From Shouchella hunanensis (GTDB lineage: Bacteria; Bacillota; Bacilli; Bacillales; Bacillaceae_D): 64,000 nt of DNA. The stretch lies in contig NZ_CP117834.1 of NCBI RefSeq assembly GCF_028735875.1, positions 3,150,001-3,214,000 on the forward strand, read 5' to 3'. The notes under the pieces were generated by a model. That model did no database searches, was not told the origin of the DNA, and worked only from the letters and a program-made list of their open reading frames with translations. The translations under genes were made by a program, and so were the position numbers. The first letter of the stretch is position 1; each line of letters starts with the position of its first letter. Of the stretch, positions 1-8,200 are shown piece by piece.

Positions 1-591
1 GGTATGCTTAAGCATATATGGGAAAAGTTCTTTTTCTGCCTCGCGATTCAATAAATTGTATTCGCCTTGATAAACATCAACGTAGCCATCTTGATTCGCC
101 TCTTTTAATTGTTCAATCGAAAAATTTGACACCCCAATGGAACGTATTTTCCCTGCTTCTTTCATTTCTTGGAGGGCGGCAACTGCGTCTCTTTTAGGTG
201 TATCTTTATCTGGAAAGTGAATGTAAAAAAGGTCAATGTAATCAACGTTTAAACGTTTTAGCGCATCATCGACTGACGCTTTAAGAAAGGCTGGCGAGTT
301 ATCGAAAACGTACTCATCGCCGTTTTTTCGATGCGCGGCTTTTGTGGCAATGATAACATCTTCTCGTTTGAACTCTTGAAGGACTTCACCGATAAGCTCT
401 TCTGAACGACCTTCACCGTAGATAAAAGCAGTATCAATAAAATCCACTCCGTTTTTAATCCCATCGCGAACTAATGCCTTTCCTTTCGCTTCGTCAAGAT
501 TAGGATATAAGTTATGCCCACCAACTGCATTGGCGCCTAATCCGATTGGAAACACATGGATACCTGAATGCCCTAATTCTTTTTTACGCAC
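1..591 (-). CDS. aldo/keto reductase (3' part cut by window edge)
   Basis: The minus-strand frame is open from a GTG start to the window edge (197 codons), so the C-terminus is missing. The protein begins [13 protein letters not shown] and carries the AKR core: the Asp-Tyr catalytic region in [18 protein letters not shown], the Lys in IATKAAHR, and the [11 protein letters not shown] strand with its usual His. It should be an NAD(P)H-dependent TIM-barrel oxidoreductase in the cytosol; the substrate cannot be read from sequence. GTG was chosen because GGAGGAG lies 6-7 bases upstream and there is no in-frame ATG near it. It is divergent from nothing and lies downstream of the Na/Pi carrier on the same strand, with about 40 bases between them. 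Confidence 0.85.
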   Translation of the reverse strand, partial: MRKKELGHSGIHVFPIGLGANAVGGHNLYPNLDEAKGKALVRDGIKNGVDFIDTAFIYGEGRSEELIGEVLQEFKREDVIIATKAAHRKNGDEYVFDNSPAFLKASVDDALKRLNVDYIDLFYIHFPDKDTPKRDAVAALQEMKEAGKIRSIGVSNFSIEQLKEANQDGYVDVYQGEYNLLNREAEKELFPYMLKHT

Positions 592-633
592 TTCTATCTC
601 CTCCTAAAAGCTGTAATTGAGTACAATTTTATT

Positions 634-1572
634 TTAAAGGTCTTTATTCGATCGTGCAAAAAATTGAACGAAACGTGCGAATCGATCGACAAAAGGGAGA
701 ACAAGCAAGGAACAAATGACATTATAGATTGTACTTGCATGAGCCAGTTGTACACTCGGACTATCACTTAACAATGAAGAAAAATGAGCCAAAAATTCGA
801 TAAGTGGATAGAAGAGAAGAGCGCCTAATAGATTAAGCCATATATGGGCGTGAGCAACGAGGCGAGCTGTTTTCCCCGCACCAACACTGGCAATGTAAGC
901 TGTGAAGCATGTGCCAATATTTGCGCCAAGCATGATGGCTACGCCAGATTCACTCGTCAAGCTCATTCCTTCAATAAAACTCATCGCAATGCCAATTGTT
1001 GCTGTGCTTGATTGGATAATCGTTGTAATGATAGCTCCAACAGTAATCCCGGCTACATAATGGTCGTTTGTCCACGTGAAGAAGTGTTCTGTAAGCGGTA
1101 GTGTGCGTAAGGGCTCTGCAAGACCTTCTAGTCCGTTCATAGATAAGAAAATACAACCAATTCCAAATAACACACAGCCAATGACATAAAAAGAGGTGTG
1201 TGACAAAAGCAAGCATAGAAAGCCGATAATTAGAAGTGGAACAGCCAAGTCGGTTATATTAAAAGCGATTAACTCCAATGTGAAGCACGAACCAATATTT
1301 GCACCAAGTATTACTCCAATCGAATGTTTAAATTGAATGAAACCAGCGGCAACAAGGCCCACTAATAAAACAGTCACTACCGAACTACTTTGAAAGAGCA
1401 TTGTTATAAGAATACCAACGATGAGCCCTTTTAATGGAGAATTGGTCGTTTTTATTAAGATCGATTTTACTGTTGACGTTCCGACTTGCAAAAGACCAGA
1501 TCTTAAGATGTAAATACCAAATAAAAATAAAGCAATAAAGACAATTAATAAGGAAAGAAACTCCTTAACCAT
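634..1572 (-). CDS. Na/Pi cotransporter family protein, short form
   Basis: This is an integral membrane protein of the Na_Pi_cotrans family (sodium-coupled phosphate carriers, NptA-like). The family's internal duplication is visible: two copies of the QSS motif (FQSSSVVTVLLVG near the N-terminus and IQSSTATIGIA in the second half), each followed by a GANIG(S/T)CF segment. It lacks the PhoU-like cytosolic tail seen in the second carrier of this window at 39006-40632. I place the start at ATG 1572 (MVKEFLSLL) because GAGGTG lies 9 bases upstream; the frame is open further, to 1623. Phosphate is the family substrate; the actual substrate here is inferred. About 312 aa, shorter than PhoU-containing relatives. 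Confidence 0.82.
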   Translation of the reverse strand: MVKEFLSLLIVFIALFLFGIYILRSGLLQVGTSTVKSILIKTTNSPLKGLIVGILITMLFQSSSVVTVLLVGLVAAGFIQFKHSIGVILGANIGSCFTLELIAFNITDLAVPLLIIGFLCLLLSHTSFYVIGCVLFGIGCIFLSMNGLEGLAEPLRTLPLTEHFFTWTNDHYVAGITVGAIITTIIQSSTATIGIAMSFIEGMSLTSESGVAIMLGANIGTCFTAYIASVGAGKTARLVAHAHIWLNLLGALLFYPLIEFLAHFSSLLSDSPSVQLAHASTIYNVICSLLVLPFVDRFARFVQFFARSNKDL

Positions 1573-1665
1573 GCTGAACATCACCTCGTCATTCCCACTA
1601 TATGGTCTAAAAAGAAGAAGCATGTCTTTTTTCTTTAGGTAGATATGGATATTGAGATCTTATAG

Positions 1666-1694
1666 TTGACCATAATCCTTGACTGTATTATAAT
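1666..1694 (+). promoter_or_regulatory. sigma-A promoter of rpsU-yqeY
   Basis: TTGACC at 1666-1671 is separated by 17 bases from a perfect TATAAT at 1689-1694, which puts transcription start near 1701, about 55 bases before rpsU. No other strong promoter lies between here and the gene. Confidence 0.75.
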
Positions 1695-1755
1695 TACTGC
1701 AGACGTGTCATAAGCACGTATTGAGTTTGGTTGTTTTCGGAGGGAGGGAAATAGA

Positions 1756-1929
1756 ATGGCAGAAACTCGTGTTCGCAAAAACGAATCGATTGATGCTGCA
1801 CTTCGTCGCTTTAAGAGATCGCTCTCTAAAGAAGGAACGTTAGCTGAGGTAAAAAAACGTAAACACTTCGAAAAGCCAAGTGTGAAGCGTAAAAAGAAAT
1901 CAGAAGCAGCTAGAAAACGTAAATTCTAG
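1756..1929 (+). CDS. rpsU: 30S ribosomal protein S21
   Basis: A 57-residue, very basic protein with the S21 hallmarks: [20 protein letters not shown] at the N-terminus and a Lys/Arg-rich tail ending AARKRKF. It binds the small ribosomal subunit near the mRNA exit platform. A strong GGAGGGAGGG ribosome binding site precedes the ATG. It is followed after 26 bases by yqeY, the usual order in Bacillus, under the promoter at 1666-1694. Confidence 0.97.
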   Translation: MAETRVRKNESIDAALRRFKRSLSKEGTLAEVKKRKHFEKPSVKRKKKSEAARKRKF

Positions 1930-1955
1930 TTCTGATTAGGAGAGGATGATTTCAC

Positions 1956-2399
1956 TTGACTCTTCTTGAGAGGTTAAACCTGGACCTGAAGACTGCGATG
2001 AAAAACAAGGAAAAAGAAACGCTTTCCGTTATTCGCATGGTGAAGTCCTCGTTGCAAAATGAGCAAATTAAGCTCGGACGTGAGCTTACTGAAGATGAAA
2101 GCCTTACTGTGCTTAATCGAGAAGTAAAGCAGCGTAAAGAATCCCTCCATGAATTTAAACAAGCGAATCGTGAAGATTTAGCGTTGAAGCAAGAAGAAGA
2201 ACTTGCTTTGCTCCAACGATATATGCCTAAACAATTATCAGAAGAAGAATTGGAAGCCATCGTTCAAGAAACGATATCTGAGGTAGGTGCAACATCAAAA
2301 GCCGATATGGGTAAAGTGATGGGCGCATTAATGCCTAAGATTAAGGGGAAAGCCGATGGTGGTTCAGTCAATCGTCTTGTTGCAAAGCGGTTAACTTAA
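1956..2399 (+). CDS. yqeY: GatB/YqeY domain protein
   Basis: A 147-aa protein with the YqeY fold, a helical domain also found at the C-terminus of GatB (the amidotransferase subunit acting on misacylated tRNA). Typical blocks are [31 protein letters not shown] and the closing [16 protein letters not shown]. Its own cellular role is not settled; a tRNA-linked function is inferred from the GatB relationship. TTG 1956 is taken as start because AGGAGAGG lies upstream at good spacing, and the nearby ATG at 1946 is out of frame. It is co-transcribed with rpsU and ends at a terminator. Confidence 0.93.
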   Translation: MTLLERLNLDLKTAMKNKEKETLSVIRMVKSSLQNEQIKLGRELTEDESLTVLNREVKQRKESLHEFKQANREDLALKQEEELALLQRYMPKQLSEEELEAIVQETISEVGATSKADMGKVMGALMPKIKGKADGGSVNRLVAKRLT

Positions 2400-2410
2400 A
2401 CATTCTTGAT

Positions 2411-2438
2411 AAACCTCTGTTTTTAACAGAGGTTTTTT
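2411..2438 (+). terminator. intrinsic terminator after rpsU-yqeY
   Basis: AACCTCTG pairs with CAGAGGTT around a short T-rich loop and is followed by a run of T. It ends the rpsU-yqeY transcript. Confidence 0.88.
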
Positions 2439-2488
2439 AGCGTTCTGTTTGGTTTTGAAAAGCACTTCTGATAAACTTTAAAGAAGAA

Positions 2489-2515
2489 CGAAACTTTTTG
2501 TTTTCTTCGTTCGTA
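2489..2515 (+). promoter_or_regulatory. candidate sigma-W promoter of yqeZ-floA-yqfB
   Basis: CGAAAC (2489-2494) and CGTA (2512-2515) are separated by 17 bases, close to the ECF sigma-W consensus TGAAAC-N16-CGTA. In B. subtilis the homologous yqeZ-yqfA-yqfB operon belongs to the sigma-W regulon, which supports the reading. One mismatch in the -35 element and one extra spacer base keep this tentative. Confidence 0.55.
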
Positions 2516-2550
2516 AAGAGAATAAGAAAGATTGGGGGGATGGATAGAAC

Positions 2551-3891
2551 GTGAACAAATGGTTGAAGGTTGCATTTGTTTCGTATTTGCTCGTTTTTCT
2601 ATTACTACCGTTGCAAATGATTGTTAAAGCGGATGATACAAATGATGCAATAGTTTATGTGATACCTGTTGAACAAACAGTGGAGCGTGGACTCGAAGCA
2701 TTTTTAGAGCGATCGTTTAATGAAGCCGCGGAAGAAAATGCTGATCACATTATCCTTGATATTCATACACCAGGTGGTGCAGTGGATGCAGCTGGAAACA
2801 TCGCCAATATTATGAACAATACAGCTATTCCTGTAACCGCATTTATTAATAGCGAAGCGATTTCTGCAGGGGCCTACATTGCGTTAAATGCTGATCAAAT
2901 TGTGATGGTGCCAAACGGACAAATGGGATCAGCTGGTGTCATTGATGGTAGTGGAAATGCTGCTGAGGAAAAGGTTCAGTCTTTATGGGTTAGTAGAATG
3001 AAAACGGCTGCCGAAGAAAACGGACCGGATGGGGGTAGAGACCCTGCCTATGCGGAAGCGATGTCAAACGCTGATTTTGATGTTGAAGGATTCCCGTCTG
3101 GGTATTTAACATTAAACGCAGAACAGGCATTAGAAGTCGGTTATGCGGATGCCATTGAAAGAAATGTTGACGGAGTGATTAGCTTTTTAGGCTATCAGTC
3201 TGATGAAGTCAACATTGTTCATTCAGAAGTGAGTATCGCGGAGCAAATTGCTCGGTTTGTCACAAATCCTATTGTTATTCCCATTCTTTTATCAATAGGA
3301 AGTCTTGGTTTAATTATGGAGCTTTACTCACCGGGATTTGGTGTACCTGGATTTATGGGTATTTCTGCACTGCTTTTATTTTTCTTCGGTCATATGGTAG
3401 CAGGTTTTGCTGGTTGGGAATCATTAATATTGGTCGTAGTTGGCATTGTCTTATTAGGCGTTGAGATGGTTGCGCCTGGTTTCGGTATTTTTGGCATACT
3501 GGGAATCGGGTTAATTATTGGTGGACTCTTTATGGCTTCTTTTTCAACGACAGTAATGGTCATTTCAGTAGGGATTACCCTTGTAGTGACGATTGCAGCA
3601 GCCATTATTTTGTTTGTGTTTTTTGGCAATCGGGGACCATGGAAAAAGCTTGTATTGCAGGCTCAGACAACAAGTGAAGAGGGGTATTTGTCAACTGAAA
3701 CAGATCAAGCGCTAATGGGCCAAACAGGTAAAGCATTAAGTGACTTAAGACCGGCAGGAATTGCATTAATTAACGACAGACGCCTTGACGTTGTGTCTGA
3801 AGGAAGCTATATTGGACGAGGGAGTATGCTCAAGGTTGTCTATACATCTGGTTCAAGGGTCGTAGTTAGAGAAATTGAGCAAAACGATTAA
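2551..3891 (+). CDS. yqeZ: long-form NfeD membrane protein with ClpP-class serine protease domain
   Basis: 446 aa. Order of parts: signal peptide (residues 1-27, MNKWLKVAF then a hydrophobic core), an extracytoplasmic ClpP-like serine protease domain with the nucleophile Ser105 in EAISAGAYIAL, a block of four to five membrane segments (about 245-370), and a C-terminal OB-like NfeD domain (about 385-446). Long NfeD proteins are encoded beside flotillin/stomatin-type proteins and are thought to process or organise them; floA follows here after 25 bases. The start is GTG with GGGGGG upstream. A sigma-W-like promoter ahead suggests induction by envelope stress. Substrate unknown. Confidence 0.9.
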   Translation: MNKWLKVAFVSYLLVFLLLPLQMIVKADDTNDAIVYVIPVEQTVERGLEAFLERSFNEAAEENADHIILDIHTPGGAVDAAGNIANIMNNTAIPVTAFINSEAISAGAYIALNADQIVMVPNGQMGSAGVIDGSGNAAEEKVQSLWVSRMKTAAEENGPDGGRDPAYAEAMSNADFDVEGFPSGYLTLNAEQALEVGYADAIERNVDGVISFLGYQSDEVNIVHSEVSIAEQIARFVTNPIVIPILLSIGSLGLIMELYSPGFGVPGFMGISALLLFFFGHMVAGFAGWESLILVVVGIVLLGVEMVAPGFGIFGILGIGLIIGGLFMASFSTTVMVISVGITLVVTIAAAIILFVFFGNRGPWKKLVLQAQTTSEEGYLSTETDQALMGQTGKALSDLRPAGIALINDRRLDVVSEGSYIGRGSMLKVVYTSGSRVVVREIEQND

Positions 3892-3916
3892 ACTAGAATA
3901 AGGGAGGAAATAAGAA

Positions 3917-4933
3917 ATGGATGATGGAATTATTATTACGCTCATAATTGTTGCAGCAGCTGTTATTCTACTGGCGATTTTATTTACGTTTGTACCAGTA
4001 GCTTTATGGATCTCGGCTATTGCAGCTGGCGTAAAAATTGGCATTTTTGAGTTAGTAGGAATGAGGCTTCGACGAGTTGTGCCAGCTCGCGTTGTAAACC
4101 CATTAATTAAAGCGGTTAAAGCAGGAATTGACCTTGATTCTTCAAGGTTAGAGGGGCATTACTTAGCTGGTGGTAACGTTGACCGAGTAGTTAATGCATT
4201 AATTGCAGCACAACGAGCAAATATCGAGCTTTCGTTTGAAAGAGCGGCAGCGATTGACCTTGCTGGTCGTGACGTTTTAGAAGCAGTTCAAATGAGTGTA
4301 AATCCTAAAGTAATTGAAACACCGTTTATTGCCGGTGTAGCAATGGACGGGATTGAAGTGAAAGCAAAAGCTAGAATTACAGTACGTGCGAACATTGATC
4401 GCCTTGTCGGTGGTGCAGGTGAAGATACGATTATCGCTCGTGTTGGTGAGGGGATTGTTTCGACAATCGGTTCTCAACAAGATCACAAGAAAGTTCTTGA
4501 AAATCCAGATATGATTTCACAAACGGTATTAACAAAGGGATTGGATTCAGGTACTGCTTTTGAAATCCTTTCGATTGACATCGCCGACATCGATATTGGT
4601 AAAAATATTGGTGCAGAGCTACAAACCGATCAAGCAGAAGCAGACAAAAAGATCGCTCAAGCGAAAGCCGAAGAACGTCGTGCAATGGCTGTAGCACAAG
4701 AGCAAGAAATGAGAGCTCGCGTTGAAGAAATGCGTGCGAAAGTTGTCGAAGCGGAAGCGGAAGTTCCAATGGCTCTTTCTGAAGCGTTACGCAACGGACA
4801 CATGGGTGTAATGGATTATATGAACTACCAGAACGTATTGGCTGATACAGATATGAGAGATTCAATTAGTAAATCGTCAAAAGGTGACAGCGACATGTTC
4901 CCTGATAACGATCCAAGAAACAAAAATAATTAA
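3917..4933 (+). CDS. floA: flotillin-like protein FloA
   Basis: 338 aa, of the usual FloA length. A single N-terminal membrane segment (about residues 5-37) is followed by the SPFH-like domain and a long helical part rich in Ala, Glu and Arg (about 240-300) expected to form a coiled coil. FloA organises functional membrane microdomains in Bacillus and is encoded with NfeD and YqfB, as here. The ATG is preceded by GGGAGGAAATAAG. The C-terminal tail ([15 protein letters not shown]) is polar and not obviously conserved. The neighbouring sigma-W-like promoter predicts envelope-stress control. Confidence 0.95.
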   Translation: MDDGIIITLIIVAAAVILLAILFTFVPVALWISAIAAGVKIGIFELVGMRLRRVVPARVVNPLIKAVKAGIDLDSSRLEGHYLAGGNVDRVVNALIAAQRANIELSFERAAAIDLAGRDVLEAVQMSVNPKVIETPFIAGVAMDGIEVKAKARITVRANIDRLVGGAGEDTIIARVGEGIVSTIGSQQDHKKVLENPDMISQTVLTKGLDSGTAFEILSIDIADIDIGKNIGAELQTDQAEADKKIAQAKAEERRAMAVAQEQEMRARVEEMRAKVVEAEAEVPMALSEALRNGHMGVMDYMNYQNVLADTDMRDSISKSSKGDSDMFPDNDPRNKNN

Positions 4934-4987
4934 GAAAAACCCTCATAAGGCAATGTGGTGTAACCATTAAGAAGGAGGGGATAATGG

Positions 4988-5521
4988 ATGTCAGATTTAG
5001 TGCAATTTATCTTGGCGAATCCTCTTATCTTAATTATTATTGTTGGTGTTTTAGTCAGCTCTCTATCAAAACTAGGGCAGTCAACCCAGCAACAAGAGGA
5101 GCGTCAAAATCCCCAACGACAATCAGCTGAACCGCAGCGCAGGCAGCAGCCAGCTGAACAGCGACAAGAGGAAGTCCGTTGGGAAGATTATTTCCCGAGT
5201 GAATCAGCACCTCCTGAACAAGCTTATGAGCCAATCAATGAGCCATCGAGACAAACTGATGCTCAGCGTGACACAGCGACGCGGCAGAATGAACTCTATG
5301 AGCGTCACCGTGAAGCACGTCGTAAGGTTAAAGAGTTAAGAAACCAATCGGCGCCTGTTGTCGCGGTAATGGCCGAAAGTGAGCAGACGAGCTCAGAGGG
5401 AAAATTAGATATGGATTTTAAGAATGTTTCCGGAAAAAAAATGATGGAAGCTGTTGTGTGGTCTGAAGTTCTTGGACCGCCAAAAAGTAGACAGCGAAGA
5501 CCAAGAGGTCGATCGTTTTAA
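4988..5521 (+). CDS. yqfB: YqfB-like single-pass membrane protein, third gene of the floA operon
   Basis: 177 aa. One N-terminal membrane segment (about residues 7-26, FILANPLILIIIVGVLVSS) precedes a long Gln/Arg/Glu-rich low-complexity region and a short basic C-terminal motif around VVWSEVLGPPKSRQRR. No catalytic domain can be recognised. Position and architecture match yqfB, the third member of the B. subtilis yqeZ-floA-yqfB unit. A role in membrane-domain organisation is inferred only from that company. A strong AAGGAGGGGAT site precedes the ATG, and a terminator follows. Confidence 0.75.
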   Translation: MSDLVQFILANPLILIIIVGVLVSSLSKLGQSTQQQEERQNPQRQSAEPQRRQQPAEQRQEEVRWEDYFPSESAPPEQAYEPINEPSRQTDAQRDTATRQNELYERHREARRKVKELRNQSAPVVAVMAESEQTSSEGKLDMDFKNVSGKKMMEAVVWSEVLGPPKSRQRRPRGRSF

Positions 5522-5545
5522 CTTTGCAATCTAATAAAGAAAAGA

Positions 5546-5583
5546 ACGTAGCAATCACTTCGGTGGTGCTACGTTTTTTTTTG
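5546..5583 (+). terminator. intrinsic terminator after yqfB
   Basis: ACGTAGC pairs with GCTACGT, extended by an inner AATCAC/GTGGT stem capped with TTCG, followed by nine T. It separates the floA unit from yqfC. Confidence 0.9.
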
Positions 5584-5690
5584 TTGTTCTGAAAAAAATC
5601 AAAAACGGGCAGGTGGAATGTAGGCTCCCAGTCATTTTGGTGCTAAGTAAGCAACGCAGTTCATACAATCATTAGGAGGAGGGCTGCTTA

Positions 5691-5981
5691 ATGAGTCGTA
5701 TGACAAACCGTATAAAAAAATGGGTAACCGAACAAATGCAGCTTCCGGCTGACGTCACGATGGATTTACCTAGAATTACAATGATAGGACAGCTACATAT
5801 ATATATTGAAAACCATCGAGGGGTTTTACAGTTTTCGAATAAGGAACTTCGATTATTGCTAAAAGAAGGACAGCTCCTTGTTACAGGTGATCAATTTGTG
5901 TTAAAGACGATCTTGCCGGAAGAATTACTACTTGAAGGAAGAATAGATAAAGTGATGTTTATTAATGAAGAAGGAAAGTAA
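5691..5981 (+). CDS. yqfC: sporulation protein YqfC
   Basis: 96 aa, a YabP/YqfC-family protein. Characteristic parts are the N-terminal KWVTEQMQLPADV, a central MIGQLHIYIENHRGV and a GQLLVTGDQFVLK strand. In B. subtilis, yqfC and yqfD are mother-cell genes whose products act in forespore engulfment and envelope assembly; the biochemical function is unknown. AGGAGGAGGG lies 8-9 bases before the ATG. It is followed by yqfD after 26 bases. Confidence 0.92.
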   Translation: MSRMTNRIKKWVTEQMQLPADVTMDLPRITMIGQLHIYIENHRGVLQFSNKELRLLLKEGQLLVTGDQFVLKTILPEELLLEGRIDKVMFINEEGK

Positions 5982-6007
5982 ATACTGTTCATAAGGGGCG
6001 AAGCTTT

Positions 6008-7195
6008 ATGAGAAATGGGTTTGTAAACTTAATAGGCGGTGTGGTATCGGTAGAAATTAGGGGCCCTTATCCAGAGCAATTATTAAACCGCTGTCTTAAA
6101 CAGGGGATTCATATTTGGAACGTCTCTGTAATAGAAACAGAGAAAATCCAGTTTAAAATTCAGTTACGTAATATTCATCAATTAAGACGGTTTCTGAGGG
6201 GAACAGATTTAACGTTACGTTTTAAAGAGCGACAAGGTCTTCCTTTTTTCATGAAGCAGATGAAAGTAAGAGCAGGTTTTGTAATGGGGATTGCTGCGTT
6301 TTTTGTTGCGTTCTTTCTTCTCTCGAATATGGTGTGGGGGTATTCGATAGAGGGTGCTTCCCCTCAAGTTGAAAAAAAATTAGAAGAAGCGATTGCTGAA
6401 TTAGGTGTTAAACGAGGTGAGTTTAGTTTTGGTTTACCGAAGCCAAATGAAATTCAAGCGTATGTGACAGATCGAATAGATGAAGCGACCTGGGTTGGTG
6501 TGCGAAAAAAAGGGACGAACTATCAATTCGAGGTTGTTGAACAAGTGCGCCAAACAGATCCTGAAATAGTAAGCCCCAGACACTTAGTAGCATCAAAAAA
6601 AGCGGTCATTCGATCAATGTTTGTTGAAGATGGGACAGCGGTAAAGAGAACGAATGATGTAGTTGAAAAAGGGGACTTGCTTGTGTCAGGTTTTATCGGT
6701 GTAGAAGGGCATGAGCAAACAATTCCAGCTAAGGCCTCTGTAGTCGGTGAAATATGGTATACTTCATCTGTAAGCATGCCCATCACTCAAACCTATACGT
6801 CTTTAACGGGGGAGCAGAAAAACAAATACCAGTTAAAAGTTGGCGATGTGTCTATCCCGTTTTGGAATATTACCGCACCGGATTACGAGTCAATGGAAAC
6901 GTATAAAAAAGAAAGTCAATATACCATTTTTGGCTACCGTTTACCGGTCCAATTAATCGTTGATGAGCATCGTGAAACCCAAAATTTTGAGCGAACGTAT
7001 GAAAGAGAAGAAGCATTTGAAGTGTTGAAAAAGCAAGCGCGCTTGGACTTGGAACAGGATTTGCCAGAAGGTGCAGACATAGTAGGTGAACAAGTTTTGC
7101 ATGAAGCGGTTGAAAATGATACAGTTTCATTAAAGATTCATTACCAAGTTCTTGAAGAGATTACGCAAGAAAAACCAATTATTCAAGGAGACTGA
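6008..7195 (+). CDS. yqfD: sporulation protein YqfD
   Basis: 395 aa, full length for the YqfD family. It has a cytoplasmic N-terminal domain, a membrane segment at about 91-110 (VMGIAAFFVAFFLLSNMVWG), and a large extracytoplasmic C-terminal region with the motif GDLLVSGFIGVEG. It is a mother-cell membrane protein needed for efficient sporulation in B. subtilis. It lies immediately before phoH with only five bases between, so translation is probably linked. Confidence 0.93.
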   Translation: MRNGFVNLIGGVVSVEIRGPYPEQLLNRCLKQGIHIWNVSVIETEKIQFKIQLRNIHQLRRFLRGTDLTLRFKERQGLPFFMKQMKVRAGFVMGIAAFFVAFFLLSNMVWGYSIEGASPQVEKKLEEAIAELGVKRGEFSFGLPKPNEIQAYVTDRIDEATWVGVRKKGTNYQFEVVEQVRQTDPEIVSPRHLVASKKAVIRSMFVEDGTAVKRTNDVVEKGDLLVSGFIGVEGHEQTIPAKASVVGEIWYTSSVSMPITQTYTSLTGEQKNKYQLKVGDVSIPFWNITAPDYESMETYKKESQYTIFGYRLPVQLIVDEHRETQNFERTYEREEAFEVLKKQARLDLEQDLPEGADIVGEQVLHEAVENDTVSLKIHYQVLEEITQEKPIIQGD

Positions 7196-7200
7196 GGCGA

Positions 7201-8172
7201 TTGTCAGAAACATCATTGATTCAACTTAACTTAAGAGATGCACAAATAGCACAAGCACTATACGGGCCGAATGATTTGCATTTAAAACGAATTGAAGAAG
7301 AGCTATCCATTGAATTAGTGACGAGAGGCGAAGATATACTCATCACTGGCGATAAGCTTCAAATTGAACGCGCAGCAAAAATTATTGAGACACTAATTGG
7401 CGTCGTTGAGCAATACGCTCAGTTATCTGAACGTGATGTCTTTTACGCGATTCAGCTAGAAAAAGAAGGAAAGCTAGCTGAATTAAACGAATTATACGAT
7501 GAAAATATAGCGACAACAGTCAAAGGCAAAATTATTCGAGCAAAAACATTAGGCCAGCGACACTACGTTTCCATGATTCGTAAACATGATATGGTATTTG
7601 GAGTAGGACCTGCTGGCACAGGAAAAACTTACCTAGCGGTCGTTTCAGCTGTATCTGCTTTAAAAGAAGGGAAAGTCAACCGAATTGTGTTAACGCGTCC
7701 AGCTGTTGAAGCAGGTGAAAGCTTAGGGTTTCTTCCAGGTGACTTAAAAGAAAAAGTTGACCCTTATTTACGTCCGATTTATGATGCACTTCATGATGTG
7801 TTAGGCGTAGAGCATACAACGAGATTAATGGAGAGAGGCACAATTGAAGTTGCACCATTAGCCTATATGCGAGGGCGAACGTTAGATGATTCATTTGTTA
7901 TTCTAGATGAAGCGCAGAACACGACTGAAGAACAGATTAAAATGTTTATTACCAGACTAGGGTTTGGGTCGAAGATGGTTATAAACGGCGATATCACACA
8001 GATTGATTTACCAAAGGGAAAGAAGTCTGGCTTACAAGTTGCGCTACACAAGTTACGATCAGTAAAAGGAATTGGCATGGTATATCTTCAGGCATCTGAT
8101 GTAGTAAGGCATGTGCTTGTCCAACGTATTCTTCAAGCATATGAACAAAACGAGCGGTTGAATGATCAATAA
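7201..8172 (+). CDS. phoH: PhoH-family ATPase
   Basis: 323 aa. A KH-like N-terminal region (about 1-80) is followed by the PhoH P-loop domain: Walker A GPAGTGKT at 136-143, the block LTRPAVEAGESLGFLPGDL, and a Walker B-like FVILDEAQNTT. PhoH proteins are predicted RNA helicase-like ATPases; genes next to ybeY are a recurrent association, and here ybeY is two genes downstream. The start is TTG 7201, with GGAGACTGAGG before it and yqfD ending at 7195. Role in RNA or ribosome maturation is inferred from the family. Confidence 0.92.
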   Translation: MSETSLIQLNLRDAQIAQALYGPNDLHLKRIEEELSIELVTRGEDILITGDKLQIERAAKIIETLIGVVEQYAQLSERDVFYAIQLEKEGKLAELNELYDENIATTVKGKIIRAKTLGQRHYVSMIRKHDMVFGVGPAGTGKTYLAVVSAVSALKEGKVNRIVLTRPAVEAGESLGFLPGDLKEKVDPYLRPIYDALHDVLGVEHTTRLMERGTIEVAPLAYMRGRTLDDSFVILDEAQNTTEEQIKMFITRLGFGSKMVINGDITQIDLPKGKKSGLQVALHKLRSVKGIGMVYLQASDVVRHVLVQRILQAYEQNERLNDQ

Positions 8173-8200
8173 TGTGCAAAGCCGAGTGAGGTGACTGTAT

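Noticed and set aside
1952-2260. 102-codon minus-strand ORF opposite yqeY
   Set aside because: Serine-rich shadow translation of a conserved gene.
4431-4865. 144-codon ORF on the minus strand opposite floA
   Set aside because: Lies wholly within floA, has no ribosome binding site and an unlikely protein composition; a shadow of the real gene.
5662-5669. CATACAAT as a sigma-E -10 box before yqfC
   Set aside because: yqfC is a mother-cell gene in B. subtilis, but no -35 at the right spacing could be found, so it is not listed as a promoter.
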